Of a stretch of DNA of 64,000 nucleotides, positions 11,314 to 20,030 are shown piece by piece. Numbering within the stretch: position 1 is the stretch's first letter; each line of letters opens with the position of its first letter. The notes under the pieces are model-generated. The model had not been told where the DNA came from, made no database searches, and worked only from the letters and a program-made list of their open reading frames with translations. Origin of the DNA: Ehretia macrophylla (taxonomy: Eukaryota > Streptophyta > Magnoliopsida > Boraginales > Ehretiaceae). The DNA lies in contig CM075773.1 of NCBI GenBank assembly GCA_037974665.1, positions 66,136,263 to 66,200,262 on the forward strand, written 5' to 3'. A program made the translations under genes and the position numbers.

Positions 11314-11989
11314 GCCATTTGAGTTTTCCGGTGTTCTCTCCAAAAACACAGGACAGATGAGTTTTCTGATGTTCTCTAAAAACATTGGACAGATAGGGTT
11401 TTGTTCTTCTAAGTTCCCTTCAAAAACTAGGATGAAACGGTAAGACTTCCCCTCTCTGAAGTCATATGGTTTCTGAAGAGTTCCATGAAACTTCAGCTAG
11501 TCCGGGTCAAACGGCAACCGGTAAAGACATCTCAAGTCCGTTGATGGGTGTGGCTTTCCCAAAAAGCCAAAGGAAATTTAGAAACTTGTGTATCTTCTAG
11601 CCTGTATTTATTTTGTATTTTGCTTAGTCAACTTACCTTTAGCCAACTTACCTTTAGCAAACCTATTTCAACAACCATGTAAGGTCACGGCATTGAAGGA
11701 GCAGAGGGCGTAAGACTCCGTGTTGGCCATGTGGCGGTTTGGTGAGAGATAGTTAGGCTTCGAAGATAGTAAGGCTTCGAAGATAGTAAGACTAAGTACA
11801 GTACAGGGTAGATTATAGGGAAAATAGACTTGTTAATTTATTTTCTTTGTATTAGTGGGAAATACACTTCGATCAAGTGTACTTGTATGTATTTCACCAT
11901 TTGTTTGTAAGTTCCAGACTGAAAGAAGTTTACAGCACCTTCAGTGCAGAACCAGTCAGATTCAGGGAACGATGGAGAAGATGAATCTA
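11314..11989 (+). other. Viral 3' region with conserved hairpin and CAACTTACC/AGATAGTAAG module
   Basis: This stretch is non-coding. TGGCTTT (11551-11557) and AAAGCCA (11563-11569) form a 7-bp stem with a five-base loop. The same hairpin is present in C, in D and in the diverged copy E. From 11626 to about 11815 there are two CAACTTACC strings, then a GTAAGAC, then two TTCGAAGATAGTAAG strings. The same order of motifs recurs after the primer site (12592-12755). The weak frames seen here overlap repeated non-coding motifs and I do not call them genes. Confidence 0.6.
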
Positions 11990-12316
11990 CAGTCAAGATT
12001 CCACTTCAAACATCATTATCACAAGACGACGAAATTACTTTCGGCCACAGTGAAAGTAATCCAGTCAAAAAGACAGAATTATCACAACACGACAAGATAT
12101 CTTTCGGCCACAGTAAAAGGCAGACATGATCATCAAGTCACGACAAAACAAGATTCGGCCACAGTAAAAGCCGACCACTTTTCATGAACAGTAAAAGCAC
12201 TTTTACTATTCACTTTAAGAAAAGTTACTTTTGACTTTTCTTTTCCATTCTTTTTACTTTTCTTTTCCAGATTCGTTATCCTATAAGACAGAGTCTGTCT
12301 TATTCACTTAGAGGAC
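11990..12316 (+). promoter_or_regulatory. Putative viral promoter (upstream of copy C)
   Basis: Three copies of TTCGGCCACAGT(A/G)AAAG lie at 12040, 12103 and 12154, each preceded by an ACGAC string. After a pyrimidine-rich stretch comes CTATAAG with TATAA at 12282-12286, then GAGGAC at 12311-12316. Spacing and sequence resemble the TATA box and start region of caulimovirus genomic promoters, where the RNA begins at a GAGGAC-like site. A perfect 17-bp palindrome, AAGACAGAGTCTGTCTT (12285-12301), lies between them. The motif triplet is also present in copy E. This promoter would drive the intact ORF1 of copy C. Confidence 0.6.
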
Positions 12317-12519
12317 GAATTTTCTTCTTTTCTAATTTTTCAATTTAATTCGGTATCACTCTTTGTACATTGTACTCCTGTACAACCAACAGTGTAGCCC
12401 TACTACCTTTCACATTTAATAACAAGTAAGAGATTCAGACCTACATCTCTTTTGAATCTATCTTATTTGCACTTTAATTATTTATCTGTCTATTGTTTAA
12501 GTTTATTCCGCTTTCTGTT

Positions 12520-12579
12520 ATGGCTCTTGTTGTCTTGATAATCCTGGTTCCTTTCTGGTATCAGAGCCAGATTAACTAG
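12520..12579 (+). CDS. Short upstream ORF overlapping the primer site
   Basis: This frame of 19 codons plus stop starts at ATG 12520 and ends with TAG at 12577-12579, across the whole tRNA primer-binding site. The peptide would be very hydrophobic at first (several Val, Leu and Ile) and polar at the end. Short ORFs are common in leaders of Caulimoviridae and affect ribosome movement. There is no evidence that the peptide itself matters. In D the same start is present but the virus ends at the primer site. Confidence 0.3.
   Translation: MALVVLIILVPFWYQSQIN
12556..12573 (+). promoter_or_regulatory. tRNA-Met primer-binding site, copy C
   Basis: TGGTATCAGAGCCAGATT is complementary to the 3' end of plant initiator tRNA-Met, the usual primer for minus-strand synthesis in Caulimoviridae. 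By convention the viral genome starts here. The only other full copy in the cluster is on the minus strand at 5632-5615 (copy A). Copy D stops five bases into it (27161-27165). Confidence 0.9.
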
Positions 12580-12768
12580 GTTATTAGTTTTGTCCAACTT
12601 ACCTGTATCGACAACTTACCTTTGCCGCGATAGGTCGTGATAGGGTTAGGGAGTAAGTAAGACCCGAGGAAGGGCAGTAGGCTCCAGGTTTCCCTTGTAG
12701 GCGTCGTTGGCTCGAAGATAGTAAGTCGGTTCGCAGATAGTAAGGGCAGTACTAGTGACATAGTTTTT

Positions 12769-15700
12769 ATGGCTTCTAGTAGCAGTATTGCATCAGTAGG
12801 ATCAGATAACAATACTATAGCAAAAACCGAACAGACATGGACAGTAGGAGAGTTAAGTAATTGGAAACCTCCTAAGATGGCAATAGAAGAGATTTACAGA
12901 AAAAGTCGCTTTGACTTTAGATCTCTACTTACTATTAAATGTAAGGAAGTAGTTGTGCCACTGACCAGTGACCAACAGAGTATCAGACTTTTTTCCCAGA
13001 AAAGTATAGACAAAGCCATTAGAAACGGCTATAGGTTTCTACATATTGGCCATGTGCAAGTCGCACTTAAGCCTTTAATCAGAGAAGGACTAGATACCAG
13101 TGTATATCTAGCTCTTAGAGATTGTAGGTTACTCAGATACAATGATTCACTACTAGGATTAGTAGAGACGAGTCTTTGTAATGGACCTATTTTCTTTAAT
13201 TGTTTTCCAGATCATACCATATCGCTTACATGTCCTCATATCATGAAAGCTTTACAATTAGATATTAAGACGCATAACTATTATGTTGATTGTGGTACAC
13301 ATGCATATGAAGTTATTTATCGTCTTAATTATAAATTAATGACAACAGGATTAAATCCCAGATCTATAACTAGACATCGTCCTAAAGGAGAAACAATCCT
13401 TTGGAACATGGACAGAAACAGATCAATAGTTAACATACCCAGAACAATCATGTGGAACGAAGTTTCACTTCCAGATAGGTGGGATATTGAAAATGCCACT
13501 AAACCCATAGTTCAGGATCAGAACGTCCAGAACTCCAGAATTGAACAAATCATCCAGTACGATGATGGTACTGTTTCCATTAAGATAGATAGAGGAAATA
13601 GAGGATCAGTTTTATCCCGTTCAGCCTCTAGTGTCTCTAGGATCAGTATTTCAGACCCTACTCCAGGATTTGTTGACCTTTCTTCAACAAGGAGAACCCA
13701 GATTAATTCTGTTCCCATAGGAATTAGAATTGAAGAGCAAACAGCTCGACCAATTTATCCAGAATTTGGACCAACAGAACCAACAGATAATTCATCTGAT
13801 GACTTCAATCCTTCAGCTTCAGATTTCGGTGTTAGAGTCTTATCAGAAGTCTTTGAACGCGATGTTCAAGGATTAAAAGATGAATTTTTGTCAGAAGAAA
13901 ATAAACAGATTAGAGAATGGTATTTTGATAACCATAACAATGACCAATTAGCAGAATTGAAAAGCCAATGGCTTCAGTATCTGCAACTTGTTAGGTTAAA
14001 CGTGCCATTTTTTTTGTGGTTCAGACATAGGAATAAACCTATGAACATAAATGTTCTTACTTCAAGAACCAAAAAATGGAATTTACCTAATTCCACAAAA
14101 GTTATTGATTCGGAGCACCCTCCGTTTCAACACACACAGATTCCTGTTAATGAAGGAACTGCAGACCTTAAACCAGTTATTGTCTCAGAAGAACCAGAAC
14201 TAAAAGATATAGTTCAACAAAATAATTGGACCAATCTTTCAGTTGTCACATTACAAAAACAGATTCAGAATATCGAAGATATTCTTGAAAAGCATCATAC
14301 AATCCCAAATACTCCAGTTAAAAAGACTGATGAATCAAAACAAAAGTCAACTGAACAGACCACTGTTTTATTGACAACACCATTTGATTCATTAAAACTA
14401 ACCAGTTCTAAGGTTAAACCAGAATCTCCAATCAAGGTTTTACCTTTTAAGATATCAAAATATATTCCAAAATTGGAATCTACAGAAGAGAAGAATACCA
14501 AGCTTCTCCAGGAACTGATTTCCAGATCCAAGAAATCAGAACCTTCATCCAGCCAATTGGCTCTTCAGACGTTGAAACAGTCAGACAGTAATTCTGATCG
14601 CGATTCCTCGTCTTCACAGAATTCCGGGAGAGATAAAGTTATCCATATCAATAGAATTTCTTTTCCAGATACAAAGAATTTCTATCCCAGACCTTCACCT
14701 CCAGATCTTCAAATAGAAGAATCACATACCCAAAGATCTTTCTCAGGATCTCAGATCTATGAATGGAACATAGATGGGATGTCAGAATATCAGATTATAA
14801 ATGTTACTAAACAGATGATCATCATTGGTAACATTTACAAACAAGCTGTTACTGAGAGAGCAGCAACCAGAAATATCATTCTTGGCTTCAATGGACAACT
14901 TAAAGGATGGTGGGATGACCACCTCAGTGAAGCTACCAAAGAAGGCATACTCAACATGGTGAAAACCAATGAGAATGGAGAACCTGTTCTCAACCAGAAT
15001 GGTCAGACAGAGTCATGTGCTCTTTCTGCACTTGTTTTCGATATCACCTACCATTTCATAGGTGATCCCACAGTTTATCAAGAAAGAACATCTGAAATAC
15101 TTCAGAATCTCAGATGTAGAACACTCCAAGACTTCCGATGGTATAAGGATGTCTTCCTCAGTAAACTTTACCAAAGATCTGACAACAATGCCAGTTATTG
15201 GAAAGAAAAGTTCATTTGTGGACTTCCAAAATTGTTTGCCCAGCAAGTTCGAGATTCACTCTCATCAGAATATCCCAGTCTAGACTACGATCTTATGACA
15301 TATGGTGACATCATTTCCCATATTAATAAGACAGCTTTAAAGCTTTGCACTGACCTTCGTCTCAAAGCTCAGTTAAAGAAACAGTCTAATAGAAAAGAAT
15401 TAGGAAATTGGTGTGAACAGTATGGTATGGAAAGAATTAAACCACCCCATACTCAGAAAACACATAAATCCAGAATTTCCTCCGGAAAATATAAAAGTCA
15501 CTTCAAGTCCATAGGACAGAAGTACAACCAGAAGTATGGCAACAAACCATACACCTCCCATAAAAAGAAACATTACCAGAGGTTTCCACGAAGAAATTGG
15601 AAGCATCAACAAAAAGATATTAAAAAAGAACAGAAATCCACAGGATGTTTCAAATGTGGTAAATCAGGACATTTTGCAAAAGATTGTAGAATCAGATCAC

Positions 15701-18318
15701 TAATCCAATCCTTGGAATTAGATGAAGCTACAAAGAGCAAAATTATCCAATCTATAGATGATCTCGAATCATCATCCAGTTCTTCTACAGACTACTCTGA
15801 TGAAGAAAACATTAATCAGATTGGAACAGACAACTACTATTCCAGTAGTTCTTCCAACTCTTTCCAGGAATGTGCGTGCCCCAGCAAAGGAGCATGTTTC
15901 TGTCAGAAAGGATTAAATGTCCTTACTGATTCTCATAGTCTTATGATCGATATGATCTGTAAGATTAATAACCCAGAAGAAAAGCAAGCTTATCTTCTCA
16001 GGCTTAAAGACATAATGGATCAGAACGAGGAAGAAAAACCTCAATCCATTCCTATCCAGAATAACATCAAGAATACCAATTATTCTGATGTACTCAGTTA
16101 CTTCCAGAAAAGAAAGACCCAACCAATAGGTATTTCTGATCTCCAGCATGAGATTAAACTGTTAAAATCAGAAATTCAGCAACTCAGACAAGAGTACAGG
16201 CATGAGATAAGTGATCTCAGAATAGATCATGAACATCTCCAACAGGATGTCCAACTCTTACAAATAGAATCATTAGAACGTCAAGAACATCTTTCACAGA
16301 ATGATGAACTTGATAAACAGACTCAGATTGCTTTAGGCAAACTTAAAGAAGGTGAATGTTCCTCCAAACCAACAGAGGATTATCTCAATCTTCTAAACAG
16401 AATCACTTACCAGAAATGGTATGTTCAGTTAACCATCAAGGTTAATGATTTCAAGTTTGAAACCATTGCCTTATTTGACTCAGGAGCAGATATGAACTGC
16501 ATCCAAGAAGGATTAATTCCTTCCAGATTTTTTGAGAAAACTAGAGAAAAGCTTTCTACAGCTGACTCTACCAGACTTCATATCCAATACAAATTACCTA
16601 ATGCACATGTTTGCAATCAAGGTATTTGTTTTCCTACCAGCTTTGTGCTGATAAAACAGTTAAATTCCCAAGTCATTCTCGGGAATCCTTTCCTCCAACA
16701 GTTATTTCCCATGACTGTTACAGAACAAGGTGTATCTACCAAAGTGTTAGGTAAACCTATCCTTTTTGAGTTTTATTTCCCTTCGCAGCGAAGAGATATT
16801 AACTCAATCCAACAGAAAGAAAACCAGATCAGCTTTCTTAAACAAGACATCAAATCAATCAGAATTGATGAACAGATTGCTAAACAGCAAAAAATCATCA
16901 ATGAATTCCAGACCAAACTTGAAAAAGAAGTTTGTTCAGATCTTCCTACGGCCTTTTGGGTTCGTAAGAAACATTCTGTCTCTCTCCCATATGAGAAAGA
17001 CTTTTCAGAACGGAATATTCCTACCAGGGCTCGACCCATCCAGATGAATCAGGAATATCTCACTCTTTGTAAAAAAGAGATCCAGAGTTTATTAGATAAG
17101 AAGCTAATCAGACCTAGCAAAAGCCCATGGTCTTGTGCGGCCTTTTATGTTAATAAACATGCAGAACAGGAACGAGGAGTCCCTCGTTTAGTCATCAATT
17201 ACAAGCCCTTAAACAAGGTCTTGCAATGGATCAGATATCCATTACCCAACAAAAATGATCTCCTTAAGAGATTAAATCAGGCCCATGTCTTCAGTAAATT
17301 TGACATGAAATCAGGATTTTGGCAAATCCAAGTAACAGAATCAGAAAGGTACAAAACAGCATTCACCGTTCCATTTGGACAATATGAGTGGAATGTTATG
17401 CCTTTTGGGCTCAAGAATGCACCTTCAGAATTCCAAAATATCATGAATCAGATTTTTAATCAGTATACAGATTTTACAATTGTTTACATTGATGATGTTT
17501 TAGTCTTCAGTAATGACATTCATCAGCATTGGAAACATTTGCATGTTTTCTTTAGAGTTATTAAAGATAACGGTCTTGTGGTTTCTGCACCCAAGATTAG
17601 ACTTTTCCAGACCAAAATTAGGTTTCTTGGAAATATGATTTCTTTCGGGAAAATCACTCCTATCCAAAGAACACTTGATTTTGCAGAAAAATTCCCAGAC
17701 ATTCTGCGTGAGAAAACACAGTTGCAAAGATTTTTAGGATCTTTAAACTATGTTGCAGATTTTTATCCAGGCATCAGACATTTATGTAAACCTCTTTTTG
17801 AACGTCTTAAAAAGAATCCTCCAGCTTGGACTCAGGTCCACACAAACGCTGTTAAGGAAATTAAGCGTCAGGTTAGAGTTTTACCAGTCTTGACTTTATG
17901 TCAACCAGATACTCCAAAGATAGTTCAGACAGATGCTTCTGAATTAGGATTTGGTGGTATACTCTTACAGATTCTAGAAGGAAAAGAACATATTGTTCGA
18001 TTCCATTCAGGAACATGGGATAAAGCCCAACAGAATTATTCAACAGTTAAAAAGGAAATTTTGTCCATTGTCAAATGCATATCAAAATTCCAAGATGACT
18101 TGTTGAACCAGAAATTCTTAGTACGTGTTGACTGTAAGTCAGCAAAAGATGTGCTTACTAAGGATGTTAAGAACATTGCATCTAAACAGATTTTTGCCAG
18201 ATGGCAGGCAATCCTGTCAATTTTTGATTTTGACATTCAGTACATCAAGGGAGAGGATAACTCCATCCCTGATTTTCTAACCAGAGAGTTTCTGACAGGC
18301 CACGTGCCTATCACTTAG
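12769..18318 (+). CDS. Pararetrovirus polyprotein (movement, coat, protease, RT, RNase H), intact
   Basis: This is an uninterrupted 1849-codon frame. Residues about 40-245 are a 30K-type movement protein. A variable linker follows, then a coat-protein core (about 660-900), a very basic stretch and a CCHC zinc knuckle (C960, C963, H968, C973). Next is a Ser/Asp-rich acidic stretch and a coiled coil (about 1124-1200). The aspartic protease has D1237-S-G-A. The reverse transcriptase has Y1573-I-D-D. RNase H has D1722, E1763 and D1788 as likely catalytic residues. Known members process such a polyprotein with their own protease and copy RNA into DNA. The residue before D1237 is Phe, against Leu in A, B and D. 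The start is chosen because copy E has the same N-terminus. Confidence 0.93.
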   Translation: MASSSSIASVGSDNNTIAKTEQTWTVGELSNWKPPKMAIEEIYRKSRFDFRSLLTIKCKEVVVPLTSDQQSIRLFSQKSIDKAIRNGYRFLHIGHVQVALKPLIREGLDTSVYLALRDCRLLRYNDSLLGLVETSLCNGPIFFNCFPDHTISLTCPHIMKALQLDIKTHNYYVDCGTHAYEVIYRLNYKLMTTGLNPRSITRHRPKGETILWNMDRNRSIVNIPRTIMWNEVSLPDRWDIENATKPIVQDQNVQNSRIEQIIQYDDGTVSIKIDRGNRGSVLSRSASSVSRISISDPTPGFVDLSSTRRTQINSVPIGIRIEEQTARPIYPEFGPTEPTDNSSDDFNPSASDFGVRVLSEVFERDVQGLKDEFLSEENKQIREWYFDNHNNDQLAELKSQWLQYLQLVRLNVPFFLWFRHRNKPMNINVLTSRTKKWNLPNSTKVIDSEHPPFQHTQIPVNEGTADLKPVIVSEEPELKDIVQQNNWTNLSVVTLQKQIQNIEDILEKHHTIPNTPVKKTDESKQKSTEQTTVLLTTPFDSLKLTSSKVKPESPIKVLPFKISKYIPKLESTEEKNTKLLQELISRSKKSEPSSSQLALQTLKQSDSNSDRDSSSSQNSGRDKVIHINRISFPDTKNFYPRPSPPDLQIEESHTQRSFSGSQIYEWNIDGMSEYQIINVTKQMIIIGNIYKQAVTERAATRNIILGFNGQLKGWWDDHLSEATKEGILNMVKTNENGEPVLNQNGQTESCALSALVFDITYHFIGDPTVYQERTSEILQNLRCRTLQDFRWYKDVFLSKLYQRSDNNASYWKEKFICGLPKLFAQQVRDSLSSEYPSLDYDLMTYGDIISHINKTALKLCTDLRLKAQLKKQSNRKELGNWCEQYGMERIKPPHTQKTHKSRISSGKYKSHFKSIGQKYNQKYGNKPYTSHKKKHYQRFPRRNWKHQQKDIKKEQKSTGCFKCGKSGHFAKDCRIRSLIQSLELDEATKSKIIQSIDDLESSSSSSTDYSDEENINQIGTDNYYSSSSSNSFQECACPSKGACFCQKGLNVLTDSHSLMIDMICKINNPEEKQAYLLRLKDIMDQNEEEKPQSIPIQNNIKNTNYSDVLSYFQKRKTQPIGISDLQHEIKLLKSEIQQLRQEYRHEISDLRIDHEHLQQDVQLLQIESLERQEHLSQNDELDKQTQIALGKLKEGECSSKPTEDYLNLLNRITYQKWYVQLTIKVNDFKFETIALFDSGADMNCIQEGLIPSRFFEKTREKLSTADSTRLHIQYKLPNAHVCNQGICFPTSFVLIKQLNSQVILGNPFLQQLFPMTVTEQGVSTKVLGKPILFEFYFPSQRRDINSIQQKENQISFLKQDIKSIRIDEQIAKQQKIINEFQTKLEKEVCSDLPTAFWVRKKHSVSLPYEKDFSERNIPTRARPIQMNQEYLTLCKKEIQSLLDKKLIRPSKSPWSCAAFYVNKHAEQERGVPRLVINYKPLNKVLQWIRYPLPNKNDLLKRLNQAHVFSKFDMKSGFWQIQVTESERYKTAFTVPFGQYEWNVMPFGLKNAPSEFQNIMNQIFNQYTDFTIVYIDDVLVFSNDIHQHWKHLHVFFRVIKDNGLVVSAPKIRLFQTKIRFLGNMISFGKITPIQRTLDFAEKFPDILREKTQLQRFLGSLNYVADFYPGIRHLCKPLFERLKKNPPAWTQVHTNAVKEIKRQVRVLPVLTLCQPDTPKIVQTDASELGFGGILLQILEGKEHIVRFHSGTWDKAQQNYSTVKKEILSIVKCISKFQDDLLNQKFLVRVDCKSAKDVLTKDVKNIASKQIFARWQAILSIFDFDIQYIKGEDNSIPDFLTREFLTGHVPIT

Positions 18319-18547
18319 GATTCCTACGGGAATACCTTTCATTTTGTTTTTACAGATCACAGAAGCGGACACCAAGGATCAAACTAATTGATTCAGATGG
18401 ATTGTTTCAAGTCCACCGCAATTAAGTAGATTGAAACACAGATTTCAGATCCAGAAGCGTAATTGATAATTGTTTCAATTCCGTAATTTTCCTATTTATT
18501 GTTGCTAACCATTTTGCAGGATCATTATCATCTCCTCGCACTTAGCA
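18319..18547 (+). promoter_or_regulatory. ORF1-ORF2 spacer with candidate 3' splice sites (copy C)
   Basis: This has the same layout as in copy B but is one base shorter in the T tract: a pyrimidine tract ending TTTTTACAG soon after the ORF1 stop, and CTAACCATTTTGCAGG shortly before the ORF2 ATG at 18548. ORF2 is in a different frame from ORF1 and begins 229 bases after its stop, so spliced RNA or reinitiation would be needed to express it from a genomic transcript. Confidence 0.45.
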
Positions 18548-19876
18548 ATGGCACCTAGGAAAGATAAAGGAAAAGCTAAAGCATTAGATCTCACATCTTA
18601 TGCTCAGAAAACAAAAACCCCAGTAACAACACCAGCACAATCTTCAACTCCAGTAAAGATTGAAGACAAACAGATCACATATACACCATTTTCTACCCAG
18701 TCATACCTAGGTAGAAACCTCACAGTTTTGGGGACAGTTACCCCGCAAAAACAGTTAACAGATGTTCGTGCAGGTACTGCAGGTACATCGTCTTCTCAGA
18801 CGACAGTCAGTAATAGGTTTCAGCCGCTTGTTACTAAGAAGAAACCAGTTACCCCAGAACCAAAACAACCTCCTCCTCAGTTATCATCACCCACATACAT
18901 ATACAAGAATGTGTTTGACCAGATTCTTGTCACAGAACCTTTTCATTTCAGACAGAACCCCAACATTACCCCAGATGAGTTTGCAAGAGTGTTCCTTCAC
19001 CCTCATTCAAACTACATCCCAGAAAACACATATAAAGACCAGAAATATTATGAGACAATTCTCATAAAAACAGAATCCATAGAGTTTGTCCCAGATGACA
19101 AAGACAAACAGCCAGGCCAGTACAGCCATGTCAAGGCAAAACTCCAGAATGTGATCACTCTCGATCAATGGGGACAACCCCCGCAGAAAACCAAACAGAT
19201 TGCAGAGGATATTCCTCTCAAGGACTACAACTATTATGACTACATTCAGGCGTGGTTCAGAGCATTCAATCGCCAGAATGACAAGCATGATATGTCATGG
19301 TTCTTTCTGTTTACCAAAACATTCCCATTAGAGGTTCCAAATTGGTTCATACAATGGTGGGCGTCTTTTGGACCAATTTCAGACATTTTACCAGAACCAG
19401 TTCTTCAAGGATTCCAGTATTTCGCAGAGCATTGGAAGACACCAGCTCAGTTAGCATATCTTCCCCCGTTCTTTGTGTTCTACAGGATCTTTTTTGTCAC
19501 GTGGATTTTCAGATCAGAATTCGCGTACAAACATGTTTCTTTCGGAAATCATCAAGACATTCTGACTTTCGGAAGAGCTCACTCAGTCATGTGGTGGAAG
19601 AAGATGAACAATGCTTCGTGTTCTACACCAAAAGTTCAGTCATGGCTCGAGACCAACCAGAAACAGAAACAAGAAATTCAAACAGAACAGCAGGAATTTC
19701 TTTCATTCAAGAACTTCCTCACTACACAGTTAGCAGCGGCCACCAGTTTTGACGAAGTCAAGGCCATCATGCTACAATTAGAAGAGCTTGAGAATGCTTC
19801 AGATCAAGCATCTATCTCAACAGATCATGCCAATGACAACGAAGATGACTGTTATGGCATTTATTCTCCACCATGA
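18548..19876 (+). CDS. Viral ORF2 protein of unknown function, copy C
   Basis: This is an intact 442-codon frame starting in AGCAATGGC. It begins with a Lys-rich basic segment, then a low-complexity Thr/Pro/Gln region (to about 115). A more conserved middle is rich in Trp, Phe and Tyr and includes a WFIQWW string near residue 270, and near 350 a VMWWKKMN string. The last 80 residues are Gln/Glu/Leu-rich, likely helical, and end acidic. I recognise no enzyme motif. The same protein is encoded in all five copies where the region survives, and it is conserved in the diverged copy E, so it was under selection in the virus. The position fits florendovirus ORF2. Confidence 0.87.
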   Translation: MAPRKDKGKAKALDLTSYAQKTKTPVTTPAQSSTPVKIEDKQITYTPFSTQSYLGRNLTVLGTVTPQKQLTDVRAGTAGTSSSQTTVSNRFQPLVTKKKPVTPEPKQPPPQLSSPTYIYKNVFDQILVTEPFHFRQNPNITPDEFARVFLHPHSNYIPENTYKDQKYYETILIKTESIEFVPDDKDKQPGQYSHVKAKLQNVITLDQWGQPPQKTKQIAEDIPLKDYNYYDYIQAWFRAFNRQNDKHDMSWFFLFTKTFPLEVPNWFIQWWASFGPISDILPEPVLQGFQYFAEHWKTPAQLAYLPPFFVFYRIFFVTWIFRSEFAYKHVSFGNHQDILTFGRAHSVMWWKKMNNASCSTPKVQSWLETNQKQKQEIQTEQQEFLSFKNFLTTQLAAATSFDEVKAIMLQLEELENASDQASISTDHANDNEDDCYGIYSPP

Positions 19877-20030
19877 GGATAAACTGGAACATACTCCTCT
19901 ATGAGTATAAACTGGATGTATACTCCTCTACGAGTATAAACTGGATGTATACTCCCCTATGAGTATAAACTGGAAACAGACAATAGTTTAGAAAACAGTT
20001 GTAATACTCCTCTATGAGTATAAACTAGGC
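19863..20030 (+). repeat. 28/29-bp tandem repeat after ORF2, copy C
   Basis: There is one CCACCATGAGGATAAACTGG unit, then three CTC(C/T)TAYGAGTATAAACTGG units and one outlying unit. It is two units shorter than in copy B. The ORF2 stop is in the first unit. Confidence 0.9.

Larger units (their letters stand above)
5629..12555 (+). mobile_element. Endogenous pararetrovirus copy B, lacking the 5' third of ORF1
   Basis: The copy starts inside ORF1 at a point equivalent to 14401 of copy C, and carries the rest of ORF1 without stops, ORF2, a repeat tract, the 3' region and the promoter/leader. It passes without a break into the primer-binding site of copy C at 12556. The junction with inverted copy A has a 5-bp overlap (ACCAG). 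B supplies the promoter-like sequence upstream of C, so B and C together are more than one genome length (about 1.8 units), as in a tandem integration. Confidence 0.9.
12317..12768 (+). promoter_or_regulatory. Leader of copy C: donor-like sites, primer site, structured module
   Basis: This is the presumed 5' leader, about 450 bases. ACAAGTAAGAG near 12421 and GGGAGTAAGT near 12650 resemble 5' splice sites and could pair with the acceptors before ORF2. The tRNA primer site is at 12556. From 12592 to about 12755 there are two CAACTTACC strings, a GTAAGTAAGACCCG, then CGAAGATAGTAAG and CGCAGATAGTAAG, parallel to the module in the 3' region at 11626-11815. I do not see a clear AATAAA. Confidence 0.5.

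Noticed and set aside
11855..12187. Frame of 110 codons (and an overlapping 61-codon frame) present in the promoter region of B, C and D
   Set aside because: Neither starts at ATG; both run through the repeated TTCGGCCACAGT motifs, and the near-identity of the copies makes conservation uninformative. Copy E does not keep them.
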